A DNA stretch of 64,000 nt from positions 88,162-152,161 of the forward strand of contig CANGKZ010000008.1 in the NCBI GenBank assembly GCA_947454705.1, read 5' to 3'. This document shows, one piece after another, positions 46,101-54,756 of the stretch (position 1 is the stretch's first letter; each line of letters opens with the position of its first letter). The position numbers and the translations under genes are program-made. The notes below the pieces were generated by a model. That model made no database searches. It was not told the DNA's origin and worked only from the letters and a program-made list of their open reading frames with translations. Source of the stretch: Verrucomicrobiota bacterium (GTDB lineage: Bacteria; Verrucomicrobiota; Verrucomicrobiia; Limisphaerales; UBA9464).

Positions 46101-48576
46101 GACCTGGCCGCTTCGCGCGTTCGGCGAGGATCCCAACAACTACACCAATCTCTTCCGCCTGGTGGACGCCGTGAACACCTCGGCCACCGGCGATCCCTAC
46201 ACGCGCACGCTTCTGCACGCGACCGATGTGGACAACTGGTTCCGCACCCACGTGGTGGAACACCTGGTCGGAAACAACGACAGCTACAGCTACGGCGGCG
46301 GACAAAACATGTACGCCTACAAGCCGCAGTTCGGGCCGTGGAAGCTGATGATCTGGGACATCGACTTCGCCTTCTCCTCGGCCGATGCACGCAGCCAGAT
46401 GGACAACATTGGCGGACGCGAAATCGGACCCGTCAACACGCACCCACCCTTTACCCGCATTTACTGGCAGGCGATTCAGGACGCCGCCAACGGGCCGCTG
46501 CGTGCCGATCGCAGCAATCCGATCATCGATGCCCGCTACAACGGAATACGCACCAACGGCGCCACCACCATCAGCTCCGGATCGAACATCAAGAGTTTCA
46601 TCGCGAACCGGCGTTCGTACCTGCTCGGCCTCCTGACCAACAAAGCCGCGCCCCTGTCGTTCGTCATCAATGGCGGAACCGATTTCACCGCCACGGTCAG
46701 CCCGTTGACGTTGAGTGGCACCGCTCCGCTTGAGGCCCGCAAGATTCTCCTCAACGGATCTCCGATCGAAGTTACCTGGACCACTCTCACCAATTGGACC
46801 TATCGCGTGGGACTCAAGCCCGGGACGAACAGCTTCGTCCTCGCCGGACTCGATGCCTCGGGGAACGCACTCACCAACCATCCAGCCAGCCTGAACATCC
46901 GGTTCGATGGTGCGATTGCCGACCCAACCGGCCTTGTCGCCATCAACGAAATCCTGCCCGTTCCATCGGTCCCCGGAACCGGATTCATTGAACTCGCCAA
47001 CCGTTCGCCGTTCCCGGTCGATCTCACCGGATGGCGGCTCGACGGCGTCGGGTTCACCTTCCCCCCGGGCAGCATCATCAACGGCGGTGGATTCGGCGTG
47101 CTGGTCGAGGACCCATTCCAATTCGCCGATCTGTTCTCACCCTTGATCGCCCCGCTGGGCGTCTATCCCGGCCGCTTGAGTCCCAAAGGTGAAACCCTGC
47201 GGCTCGTCGCCCCGGGCGCGCCGCCACTCGCAGACGTGGTGGTCGATACGTTGACCTACGGCACCTCGTTCCCCTGGCCTGATCAGCTCGCGCTCGGCGC
47301 ATCGCTTCAACGCACGACCATCAAGCCGGATCACAACCGCGTCGCGGGCTGGAACGCGGTCGACCTCACTGCCGGCTCGAGTCCGGCATCGCTGGCCAGC
47401 CCCGCGCAGGCCAACACGCTGACCCCGCTTGCCACCTCGTGGCCCAACCTGCGAATCAACGAACTCCTCGTGATCAACCAGACCGGCGCCACCGACTCCA
47501 CGGGACAGCGCGGCGCGTGGTTGGAGATGTTCAACGACGGCCCGGGCACGGTCACCCTGACCAATCTCTTTCTCTCCATCGATCCGACCCAGTTGCTGCA
47601 GTGGCGATTCCCGCTCGCCGCCAAGATTGCTCCCGGCGGTTTTCTCCAGGTGTGGCTCGATCAGCGCTCCACGATTTCCACCGCCACCGAACCCCATGCG
47701 AACTTCAAGCCCGAGGCCTCGGGGGGAACGATCTACCTGTCGCAGGTCTCCAATGGCCGCGCAGTGGTGCTCGATTACCTCACCTACGGCCCGGCCACGC
47801 GCGACGTCGCCATCGGGAGTCTTCCGGATGGATCACCGGAGAACCGCCTCCTCCTCACCCGCCCCACCCCGAATGCGTCGAACTCCGGCACCGCCTCGCC
47901 GCTCCGGGTTCGGATCAATGAATGGATGGCTCGCAATGATTCCACGATTCGCGATCCCGCCGACGGGGCCTACAACGACTGGTTCGAACTCGTGAATCTC
48001 GGAACCGACCCGGCACAGCTCGGCGGATGCTTCCTTTCCACGTCCACCAACGACTGGCAGCAATTCCTGATTCCCGCCGGCTTCAGCATTCCCGCCGGCG
48101 GACGCCTCCTCGTCTGGGCCGACAAAAAACCCGGCGCCAACACCGGGCTCGACGCCCTCCACACCAGCTTCAAGCTTTCTGCCTCCGGCGGAAACCTGGG
48201 CCTTTATGCGCCCAATGGAGTGGCAATCGACCTGATCCATTACGGCCCGCAGATCGCCGATGTCAGCGAAGGTCGCGTGCCCGAGGGAGGCGACACCATC
48301 CTCGCGCTCCCGAGCGCGAGCCCGGGCTCCGTGAACCAGCCGCCCGCACCGGTGGTGTTCGCCATCCAGGTGGATCGAGAGTTCGCCACGGTGTCGTGGT
48401 CGACTATTCCAGGATTGGTCTATCAACTGGAAGGAGCCCCGGACCTTACAGGGCAGCGTTGGTCAGCCGTGGGAACACCGCAGACCGCCGGGGGAAGTAC
48501 GCTGACCGCCATCGAGCCGCTCCGCGTCGGGGACGCCAACGGCGCCCGATTCTACCGCGTTCGCATCGCTCCGTAG
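43120..48576 (+). CDS. Large exported lamin-tail / CotH protein
   Basis: An 1818-residue extracellular protein with a signal peptide (FARSAFVLLLIVSGVIQPGG). Six lamin-tail domains begin near residues 64, 226, 358, 1273, 1444 and 1596, each with a strand like SEIHYHP, RINELL or FNEVMYHP and a later FIEL(H/V/A)N. A CBM-like unit starts near 572 (LIANPGFESGTNTWAF). The centre, about 800-1120, is CotH-kinase-like: WMTQATFNRWSKRE, YLLSYPADDSLLGEQEM, NMYAYKPQFGPWKLMIWD with the IWDIDFAF Asp pair near 1078. The end is a beta-sandwich tail. It may bind, and perhaps phosphorylate, surface or matrix material. Convergent with the DUF1501 gene. Confidence 0.93.
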   Translation: MAQRRFLPSFARSAFVLLLIVSGVIQPGGLDRLMALPPTAAPLPIRLTQPPVEPPGPSSRRSGVTVSEIHYHPAPRTDGRVVEFIEVYNSMPWFEELGGWKISGSVDFTFPDGFVLPSQGYVTIAASPADLVTVTGATNVLGPYSGSLPHSSGSLKLRHRTGAVFGEYTYADRAPWPASADGYGPSLVLARPSIGSLNPGAWEPSRFSGGSPSRPEPTNAAALPPVRINELLAPLPNGEGDAGFVELINLSDATVTLAGMTLSDVSTADRYVVPKGITLSAGARRTFTASQLGFSPSYQGGTLCLRDSAGGAVVDLVRYGPLEPGIAWGRIPDGGPRFGRLAVATPGIANANALESPVIFNEVMYHPPGSNPDDEFIELHNPGSTEVDLSGWKVGGGISATLPAGTRLVAGGYGVLTRNAERLLAIHPKLNASAILGTFTGGLSNSGESLELLKPVSVIEPGTNTSGTIFTTNQVLVQVEEFTYGTGGRWGKWSDGGGSSLELIHPRNDRHEAASWADSDETHKSDWVTVESTGNLDNGASDAPTGLELLLYGPGECLLDQIDVISVSNTNLIANPGFESGTNTWAFQGNHGATSLEEGEGFQSPRSLHVRASGAGTTGPNRVRTAFSVRPTTGKTGTIRAKARWLKGSPNLLLRLHGNWLDASTNILATRDFGTPGAPNSRRVPDPVPSISGVRHDPILPTPSQAVRVVAHAGSANGLNRLSLFWRVDPTGATNEVVMSHHGGGVYSGVIPGQTNGAMVAYRIEATDAGPAGAAASFPSDAPVRECLIRWGDTHVTGALGGYHVWMTQATFNRWSKREKLSNDPLDVTVAYGNSRVIYNAGGQYSGSPYHAPSYSTPNSANCDYLLSYPADDSLLGEQEMELLQPGNGGGDATCQGEQHAYWLAEQLGIPACHRRPILLYVNGVRRGIVYDDAQQPGREMAAQWFPDDPDGEVHKIQLWFEFDATGSSFNNVGANLARYTTTGGVKKTARYRWTWPLRAFGEDPNNYTNLFRLVDAVNTSATGDPYTRTLLHATDVDNWFRTHVVEHLVGNNDSYSYGGGQNMYAYKPQFGPWKLMIWDIDFAFSSADARSQMDNIGGREIGPVNTHPPFTRIYWQAIQDAANGPLRADRSNPIIDARYNGIRTNGATTISSGSNIKSFIANRRSYLLGLLTNKAAPLSFVINGGTDFTATVSPLTLSGTAPLEARKILLNGSPIEVTWTTLTNWTYRVGLKPGTNSFVLAGLDASGNALTNHPASLNIRFDGAIADPTGLVAINEILPVPSVPGTGFIELANRSPFPVDLTGWRLDGVGFTFPPGSIINGGGFGVLVEDPFQFADLFSPLIAPLGVYPGRLSPKGETLRLVAPGAPPLADVVVDTLTYGTSFPWPDQLALGASLQRTTIKPDHNRVAGWNAVDLTAGSSPASLASPAQANTLTPLATSWPNLRINELLVINQTGATDSTGQRGAWLEMFNDGPGTVTLTNLFLSIDPTQLLQWRFPLAAKIAPGGFLQVWLDQRSTISTATEPHANFKPEASGGTIYLSQVSNGRAVVLDYLTYGPATRDVAIGSLPDGSPENRLLLTRPTPNASNSGTASPLRVRINEWMARNDSTIRDPADGAYNDWFELVNLGTDPAQLGGCFLSTSTNDWQQFLIPAGFSIPAGGRLLVWADKKPGANTGLDALHTSFKLSASGGNLGLYAPNGVAIDLIHYGPQIADVSEGRVPEGGDTILALPSASPGSVNQPPAPVVFAIQVDREFATVSWSTIPGLVYQLEGAPDLTGQRWSAVGTPQTAGGSTLTAIEPLRVGDANGARFYRVRIAP

Positions 48577-48616
48577 GCCCGACGGGAAAGCCCAGGCCGG
48601 CCGGCGAAACGCCCTA

Positions 48617-50077
48617 TCAGGCGAGCAGTTCCTTCACCAGATTTCCGTGGAGATCGGTGAGGCGGTAGTCGCGACCCGCGTGACGGAAGGTGAAGCGTTC
48701 GTGGTCGAACCCGAGCAGATGCAGCAGCGTCGCGTGCAAGTCGTGCACGTGCACCTTCTTCTCCGCTGCCGCGAATCCAAATTCATCGGTGGCTCCATGC
48801 ACGTAGCCGCCGCGGACGCCACCGCCTGCGAGCCACATGGAGAAGCCGTGATTGTTGTGATCACGCCCGTTCTGCTTGCCCGCATTGGCTCCCGGAGTCG
48901 GCAGCTCCACCGTCGGTGTCCGACCAAACTCGCCGCCCCACACCACCAGGGTGTCCTCCAGCATGCCCCGCTCCTTCAGGTCGGTCAGCAGCGCACCGAT
49001 CGCGCGATCACACTGGCCCGCGAGACGACGATGATTCGTTTCGAGGTCGTCGTGATTGTCCCAAGGCTGTCCCGCCCCGTGCCAAATTTGGACAAAGCGG
49101 ACGCCGCGCTCGAGCAGACGCCGGCCAATCAAAATCTGACGCGCCTGAACCGAGTCGCCGTAGCGTTGCCGGACCGATTCCGGCTCGCGCATGATGTCGA
49201 ACGCGTCTGCCGCATCCATCTGCATGCGATAGGCCAGCTCGAAGCTCTGGATCCGCGCATCGATTTGCCCATCCCGCGCCCGCGCGGCGCGATGCTGCTC
49301 GTTTAGTTTTTGAAGCAGATCGAGCTGCGACCGCTGTTCCTTCCGCGAGGCGTGATGGCTGGTGATGTTCTCAATCAGCTTCTCCAGCTCGGTGTGTTCC
49401 GAGTTGATGTACGTGCCCTGGTACACCCCGGGAAGAAAGCCCGACTGCCAGTTCTGCGATTCCTGAATTGGATAACCGCCGGGGCACATGGAGATGAACC
49501 CGGGCAGGTTCTGATTCTCGGTTCCGAGGCCGTAGGTCACCCACGATCCCATGCTAGGCCGCGGAAGCCGGGCCTCGCCGCAGTTCATCAACAGCAGTGA
49601 GGGCTCATGATTCGGTACATCCGCCTGCATCGAACGGATCACACACAGGTCATCCGCGTGCTGCGCCGTGTGCTGGAACAATTCGCTGATCTCCAGCCCG
49701 CTCTGACCGTAACGCTTCCAGGAAAAGGGCGAACGCCACGCGGCACCGGTCTTTCGCTCGGTGGCGAAATGAACCGGGATCTCCTTGCCGTGGTACTTAT
49801 CGAGCGAGGTCTTGCGATCGAAGGTGTCCACGTGCGACGGACCGCCGTTCATGAACAGGTGGATCACCCGCTTGGCCTTGCCGGCAAACTGCGGGGCCCG
49901 GGGCGTGAGCGGATTGGTAAAGCTGCCTTCCGAAGCGGTCGCAGGGCTCAAACCGGCGAGGCCGGTGCTGCCGAGAATGGTCGCAAGACCGAGCGATCCC
50001 ATCCCCATGCCGCAGCGGGAGAGAAATTCCCGACGCGTCAGGGCGAGGTGTTCAGGCGAAAAGGTATGCGAGTTCAT
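48617..50077 (-). CDS. Tat-exported DUF1501 family protein
   Basis: A 486-residue protein of the DUF1501 (sulfatase-like alkaline phosphatase fold) family. The Tat signal has LTRREFLSRCGMGMGSLGLA. Then come the family landmarks RVIHLFMNGGPSHVDTFDRK, GLEISELFQHTAQHADD, SMQADVPNHEPSLL, LPGFISMCPGG, VQIWHGAGQPWDNHDD, LVVWGGEFGRTPT, NNHGFSMWLAGGGVRGG. In Planctomycetes and Verrucomicrobiota the gene is usually next to a DUF1549/DUF1553 cytochrome-like partner; none is here. Location periplasmic; activity unproven. Confidence 0.95.
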   Translation of the reverse strand: MNSHTFSPEHLALTRREFLSRCGMGMGSLGLATILGSTGLAGLSPATASEGSFTNPLTPRAPQFAGKAKRVIHLFMNGGPSHVDTFDRKTSLDKYHGKEIPVHFATERKTGAAWRSPFSWKRYGQSGLEISELFQHTAQHADDLCVIRSMQADVPNHEPSLLLMNCGEARLPRPSMGSWVTYGLGTENQNLPGFISMCPGGYPIQESQNWQSGFLPGVYQGTYINSEHTELEKLIENITSHHASRKEQRSQLDLLQKLNEQHRAARARDGQIDARIQSFELAYRMQMDAADAFDIMREPESVRQRYGDSVQARQILIGRRLLERGVRFVQIWHGAGQPWDNHDDLETNHRRLAGQCDRAIGALLTDLKERGMLEDTLVVWGGEFGRTPTVELPTPGANAGKQNGRDHNNHGFSMWLAGGGVRGGYVHGATDEFGFAAAEKKVHVHDLHATLLHLLGFDHERFTFRHAGRDYRLTDLHGNLVKELLA

Positions 50078-50206
50078 CCGGGCGAAGACTCAGAAGTGAC
50101 GCGTCACCGGGAGTGGGGATTCAAGTCAAAACCGGAAAGCTCGGACCAAAGCCGGCACGACTGCGATCTTTCCAACCCTCACTCCGGCCCACTAGGGTTC
50201 CCCCCG

Positions 50207-51139
50207 ATGTCCGCTGCGAACGCCGCCCCGCCCACAGTCCCTCCCGCCAGCAAGGGGCGCATTTTCCTCATGCGGCTTTCGAGCACCGTGGTGCTGTGGT
50301 CCATCGTCCTCGCCGCGATCTTCTCCCCAAACATCATCGTCGCGAACTATGTGTTTCTCGGCCTGATGATGCTTCTGGCCGGCACCGGATTGCTGGAGTT
50401 CTACGGGCTGGTGGAAAAGGACGGACTGGTCTGCTTCAAGTGGCTCGGCGTCCTCGGCGGACTGCTGCTCATGGCGAGCACATTCTTCTACCTGACCGCC
50501 TACCTGCCCTCCTTCGCGGCCAAGTCCCGCTGGCCCTCGAAAGCAGCGGATTTCGAATCCACCGTTCTCATCCTGTTCGTGCTCGGGCTGTGCGTTCGGC
50601 AGTTCGTTTCCAAGTCGAACACCCGGGGAATGCTGGCCATTTCGACCACTCTCCTCGGGCTGATGTACGTGCCGTGGCTGCTGAACTTCATCCAGAAGAT
50701 CAACTTCTTCCCCGGCGTCGATGGCCGGTACTACGTCCTTTATTTCATCCTGGTGACCAAGTTCAGCGACGTCGGCGCATACTGCGTGGGATCGCTGATC
50801 GGCAGGCACAAGATGATCCCCCGTATCAGCCCTGGTAAGACCTGGGAAGGCTTTGGCGGGGCCATCGTGGTGTCCACGTTGACCAGCGTTGGATTCTCCC
50901 AGCTTTGCAGCCAGCACCTGAAGGAGGTCCGAATCCGCGATGCCATCATTCTCGGATTGATTCTCAGCGTGGCGGCGGTGATCGGCGACCTCATTGAATC
51001 GCTCTTCAAGCGCGAAGCCGGGGTGAAGGACTCCGGTCGGTTCTTCCCCGGAATCGGCGGAATCCTCGACCTGCTCGACAGCCTCCTGTTCAACGCCCCG
51101 CTGATGTACCTGTACCTGCGTCACGTGCTCACGCACTGA
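50207..51139 (+). CDS. cdsA: Phosphatidate cytidylyltransferase
   Basis: Makes CDP-diacylglycerol from phosphatidic acid and CTP in the inner membrane. The 310-residue protein has about eight spans. The CdsA signature is at the C-terminus: GVKDSGRFFPGIGGILDLLD, preceded by AYCVGSLIGRHKMIPRISPGKTWEG. Start ATG 50207 (MSAANAAPP) is favoured; the frame is open for another 200 codons upstream, overlapping the DUF1501 gene, but that part is antisense to it. The canonical HGG is GIGG here, a common variant. Confidence 0.95.
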   Translation: MSAANAAPPTVPPASKGRIFLMRLSSTVVLWSIVLAAIFSPNIIVANYVFLGLMMLLAGTGLLEFYGLVEKDGLVCFKWLGVLGGLLLMASTFFYLTAYLPSFAAKSRWPSKAADFESTVLILFVLGLCVRQFVSKSNTRGMLAISTTLLGLMYVPWLLNFIQKINFFPGVDGRYYVLYFILVTKFSDVGAYCVGSLIGRHKMIPRISPGKTWEGFGGAIVVSTLTSVGFSQLCSQHLKEVRIRDAIILGLILSVAAVIGDLIESLFKREAGVKDSGRFFPGIGGILDLLDSLLFNAPLMYLYLRHVLTH

Positions 51140-51156
51140 GCGGCCGAGGGGTTGGC

Positions 51157-52152
51157 TTATTCTCCCGATTCCGGCTTCGCCTTGGAGGACTTACCCGAAC
51201 CGGACGGCTTCCACGGATTGGGAGGCGGCTCGGGTTCGCCCAACACCCGGTAACGCGTGCGGAAGTGCATCTTCGCCACCCGCGGCAACACTTCGGGACC
51301 GCGCGCGGCGACCAGCTCACGTCCAGCAGTCTCCACCGCCGCCGAGGCCCCGCGTGGGAGCGCGTGCCCCATCTCCTTCTCCAACGCCTTCAACCGGGTG
51401 ACAAATTCATGGCGTGCCAAAATAGAGGCAGCCGCCACCGCGACGTCCGACTCGGCCTTGTGCCGTTGGACGAGCTCGATCTGGCGTCCCTGCTCCATCA
51501 ACGCGCGGGCAACGGTCTTGGTGTCGCGCGCAAACTGATCGCTGATGGCGCGAATCGGCGGCGGGATCATCCGGTCCTTTTGCAGCATCAGATTTTCGAT
51601 CACCCGGGCGTGTCCCCAGGCGAGGATTGAATTCACCGACCCGCTCGTTCGATGCATGCGGTTGTAGGCCTCGCAGCCGATCGGCACGACCGACACCACA
51701 CACCCCGGAGTTTCCCGAATGAGTTCAGCGAGGGTCGCGATCTGGCGGTCCGACCCGATGTTCTTCGAGTCGCGGATTCCCGAACTCTTCCATTCGCGAA
51801 TGATCTCGGCGTTCACATAGACGCCGGCCACGCAGAGCGGACCAAAGAAGTCGCCCTTGCCGGATTCATCCACGCCCAGCCGCGGATCAAACAACTCGGG
51901 CGTCAGCACTTCCTCGTATCCCAGGGCCGCGGTCTGCAACACCTCCGGCTCGAGCACGAACTCCACGAACTCGCGCGTGCCCTTGCCCTGGATGACCACC
52001 TTGCCGGATTGGTAGCAGGTCACGTTGTGGTCCGGCTTCACGCCGCTGAACCGGGCGTAGGGAACCTCACGCGGCACGTACCCGCGCTCGCGAAGAATCT
52101 TCTCGAGTCGCGCGGCCTGCTCAGGCGTCACGGTGGCGGTATGGCTGGTCAC
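51157..52152 (-). CDS. rnhC: Ribonuclease HIII
   Basis: Cuts RNA in RNA-DNA hybrids. The 331 residues consist of an N-terminal TBP-like substrate-binding domain (about 1-90; LEKILRERGYVPREVPYARF, VIQGKGTREFVEFVLEPEV) and a C-terminal RNase H domain with the catalytic GVDESGKGDFFGPL (Asp, Glu), an Asp in SGIRDSKN and the Asp in AESDVAVAAASILARHEF. The C-tail is basic and Pro-rich. The open frame starts at ATG 52272, but that upstream part is a dispersed repeat element; GTG 52152 is more likely. Convergent with cdsA, 17 bases apart. Confidence 0.94.
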   Translation of the reverse strand: MTSHTATVTPEQAARLEKILRERGYVPREVPYARFSGVKPDHNVTCYQSGKVVIQGKGTREFVEFVLEPEVLQTAALGYEEVLTPELFDPRLGVDESGKGDFFGPLCVAGVYVNAEIIREWKSSGIRDSKNIGSDRQIATLAELIRETPGCVVSVVPIGCEAYNRMHRTSGSVNSILAWGHARVIENLMLQKDRMIPPPIRAISDQFARDTKTVARALMEQGRQIELVQRHKAESDVAVAAASILARHEFVTRLKALEKEMGHALPRGASAAVETAGRELVAARGPEVLPRVAKMHFRTRYRVLGEPEPPPNPWKPSGSGKSSKAKPESGE

Positions 52153-52190
52153 GGTTTTGTCAGTAAACGATCGGCCGGCAGGGAGCAGAA

Positions 52191-52291
52191 AAACCACAGA
52201 TGGACACAGATAAAGACCCAACCGGTACGAAGCAGAGTTCCCTGGCCTCTTCTCCTCTGCATCCGTGTTCATCTGCGTCCATCTGTGGTTT
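52191..52291. repeat. Palindromic dispersed repeat between rnhC and mutY
   Basis: AAACCACAGATGGACACAGA at 52191 is mirrored by an inverted copy ending at 52291 (ATCTGCGTCCATCTGTGG...), 20 of 21 bases pairing, with about 59 bases between. Similar sequence is at 41585. It creates an ATG in frame with rnhC that is probably not used. Confidence 0.65.
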
Positions 52292-52369
52292 CAACTCGCC
52301 TTTCGAAACCGGGATTGATGCGAACGAAATAGCGTCGTTCGCGGTCTCGGCCGACGCTAGGCTGCGCCG

Positions 52370-53521
52370 GTGCCAAATGCCAGCAAGTCAGCCGCGAAAC
52401 GGAACGCACCCGATCCATCGGTGGCGGTCCGTGCGCTGATCGAATGGTTCGCCACCGCCGCGCGCATCCTTCCGTGGCGTGCCACGCTCGATCCGTACGC
52501 CGTCTGGGTGTCGGAGATCATGCTCCAGCAGACGCAGGTCAAAACGGTCATTCCGTACTGGGAACGTTGGATGCAATTATTCCCCACCCCGGCCGCGCTC
52601 GCCGCCGCGGAGGAATCGGTGGTCCTCAAGGCCTGGGAAGGACTCGGCTATTATTCCCGCGCCCGGAATCTCCAAAAGGCCGCGCGGCAGATCACCGAAC
52701 GCCCGTCCGGCACCTTTCCAACGAGCCGCGATGAGCTTCTGGAACTGCCCGGAATCGGTCCGTACACCGCCGGCGCCATCGCCAGCATTGCCTTCAACCA
52801 GCCGGCTCCGATTCTCGATGGCAACGTCATCCGGGTCCTCACCCGGGTCCATGCCCTGCGCGGCAATCCAGTGGAACGGGAGTTGAACAAGCGCCTCTGG
52901 TCACTGGCCCAGGAATGGGTCCAGCACGCCGCAGAACGCACGCGTTTCCCCCGACCTCCGTTCGCTCTTTCGGGTAGCTGCTCCGCGCTGAATCAGTCAC
53001 TGATGGAACTCGGCGCCACTCTTTGCACGCCACGGTCGCCTGGCTGTCCTGATTGTCCAATCCGATCCCAGTGCGCGGCGCATCGATCCGGAAATCCCGA
53101 GGCGTTTCCCGAAACCGCCCCTCGACCCGTGGTGACCAAGCTGCGTCGCGTAGTTGTCCTGATCGAACATCGGGATTCGATTTTGGTCCGACAGCGCCCC
53201 GAGGGGGGAATCAACGCCGGCTACTGGGAGTTCCCAGAATTGGAATTGGAACTTTCCGAATCCGGCGCCGACGCGATTGCGACTGCCGCGCGATGGAGCG
53301 GACTCGAACTGGATCAGTTCAGCATCCGGCCCGGTCTCGTGCATTCCATCACCCGATATCGCATCCAGCTGGAGGTGCTGCACGCCCGGGTCACGCGAAA
53401 GCCCGCAATCCGATCATCGAAGGAAGACCCGACTCTGACCTGGATTCCCAAACACGAACTCGCCGCGCTCCACCTGACCGCCGCGCACCGCAAACTCGCG
53501 CTGCGGCTTGAACCGAACTAA
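52370..53521 (+). CDS. mutY: A/G-specific adenine glycosylase
   Basis: Removes adenine mispaired with 8-oxoguanine. In the 383 residues: SEIMLQQTQVKTVIPYWERW with the catalytic Glu, the helix-hairpin-helix LELPGIGPYTAGAIAS, the catalytic Asp in PAPILDGNVIRVLTR, and the iron-sulphur cluster Cys set (CTPRSPGCPDCPIRSQC) near residue 225-240. The C-terminal NUDIX-like domain (VLIEHRDSILVRQRPEGGIN) reads the oxidised base. Start is GTG 52370 (PNASKSAAKR), with no better ATG near. Good match along the full length. Confidence 0.95.
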   Translation: MPNASKSAAKRNAPDPSVAVRALIEWFATAARILPWRATLDPYAVWVSEIMLQQTQVKTVIPYWERWMQLFPTPAALAAAEESVVLKAWEGLGYYSRARNLQKAARQITERPSGTFPTSRDELLELPGIGPYTAGAIASIAFNQPAPILDGNVIRVLTRVHALRGNPVERELNKRLWSLAQEWVQHAAERTRFPRPPFALSGSCSALNQSLMELGATLCTPRSPGCPDCPIRSQCAAHRSGNPEAFPETAPRPVVTKLRRVVVLIEHRDSILVRQRPEGGINAGYWEFPELELELSESGADAIATAARWSGLELDQFSIRPGLVHSITRYRIQLEVLHARVTRKPAIRSSKEDPTLTWIPKHELAALHLTAAHRKLALRLEPN

Positions 53522-53562
53522 GCCGAGAAATCCCTGCCTCAACTTTGAGGCAGGCGTTTCGC

Positions 53563-54690
53563 TTACTTCGCTGGAGCCGCCGGAGTCGAGGCCGGCTTCG
53601 CGGGGGCTCCCGGAGGCGGCAATTGGAGGAAGGCCGCCATGTCGCGAACCGCGCGCGTTTCCACGCCGGGCTTTTGCAGGAACCCGAGGTCGCGGAACCA
53701 ATCGATGAACCGGTACTGCCAGGTGCCAAACGGCATGCCGTTGCGATCCGCCAAACCCGCGCTCATGCGGCTGCCGTCGGACAATGGATCGCCCGGATGG
53801 CGGCCCGTTCCGTACATGTGGGATTCCACATTCGGGATCCCGGACTGGAGCATGGCGAGGTAGTATTCATTGGCCCAAATGGCGTGAACCCGGTCGCCCG
53901 CGCTCGGGCAGGTGATGAACGCTGGTGGTGCGGTGCGCGGGATCGACGGATTCCCACCACGCGCAAACGGCGTGGGACCGGGATAGACCAGGGACACAAA
54001 ATCCGGTCGCGAGGTCACCCCTGCGAGCGGGTCGGTGGGCTCGGAATTCTTCTTGTCGAACTCCTCGAAAAACAGCGCCGCCGGAGCCGCCAGCTCCGCG
54101 CCCGCCGAAAAGCCCATGATGCCGATCTTGTGCGGATCAATGTTCCACTCCTTGGCATGCGCCCGCACCAGTCGGATGGCCTGGAGCGCGTCGTTCACCG
54201 CATCGGCCTGCACGTTGTAGCCGTCGCGACGCAGCCGGTTGCGCAGGATCACTGTGTTGACGCCGTAGTTGTAAAAGAACGGCACGAAGTCGGCGCTCTC
54301 CGATCCCACGTTCAGCGTGTTGTGTCCGCCCCCGGCGGCCACAATCACCGCAGCGCCGGTGTTCAGTCCGCCTTCGACCGTGTGAACTTCAATCGACGGA
54401 TTGTGAATGTTCACAATGCTGCTGATCCGTCCGGGCACCGCCTTGCTGAGATTGTACTGCTCCGCCTCGCGCAGGCGTGCGGAATTGAGTTTGGGAGAGT
54501 CGGGCGGATAGAGCGTCACCACCACTCCGCCCTGCAGAATCGGCTGCGGAGCATACGGAGCGTCGTTGGTGGCTGCCGGCTTCGGAATTCCGAGCGGTGC
54601 CGGGATTGCGGGAAGTGCCGACTCAGCGATAGCCGAACCAGCAATGGCACCCAGGGAGAAAACGGAGGCGGCGAGGAAACGCAGTTTCAT
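53563..54690 (-). CDS. Exported alpha/beta hydrolase (esterase-like)
   Basis: A 375-residue periplasmic hydrolase with a signal peptide (MKLRFLAASVFSLGAIAGSA). The fold is that of carbohydrate-esterase-type or dienelactone-like enzymes: VIVAAGGGHNTLNVG near the oxyanion hole, VNTVILRNRLRRDGYN, ALQAIRLVRAHAKEW, the nucleophile elbow IGIMGFSAGAEL with Ser, and an Asp/His pair late (CPSAGDRVHAIW, GTGRHPGD). Substrate not readable; acetylated polysaccharide is plausible. It lies 66 bases downstream of the lipoprotein gene, perhaps in the same transcript as the secretin. Confidence 0.9.
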   Translation of the reverse strand: MKLRFLAASVFSLGAIAGSAIAESALPAIPAPLGIPKPAATNDAPYAPQPILQGGVVVTLYPPDSPKLNSARLREAEQYNLSKAVPGRISSIVNIHNPSIEVHTVEGGLNTGAAVIVAAGGGHNTLNVGSESADFVPFFYNYGVNTVILRNRLRRDGYNVQADAVNDALQAIRLVRAHAKEWNIDPHKIGIMGFSAGAELAAPAALFFEEFDKKNSEPTDPLAGVTSRPDFVSLVYPGPTPFARGGNPSIPRTAPPAFITCPSAGDRVHAIWANEYYLAMLQSGIPNVESHMYGTGRHPGDPLSDGSRMSAGLADRNGMPFGTWQYRFIDWFRDLGFLQKPGVETRAVRDMAAFLQLPPPGAPAKPASTPAAPAK

Positions 54691-54756
54691 GGCGGGAATG
54701 GGAGAGTCCTACCGGGTGTTCCCCCGAAAGACAAACCCGCTGACGCCAGACCCGCG

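Noticed and set aside
45160-47121. Minus-strand frame of 653 codons over the lamin-tail gene
   Set aside because: Shadow; the plus strand has coherent domains throughout.
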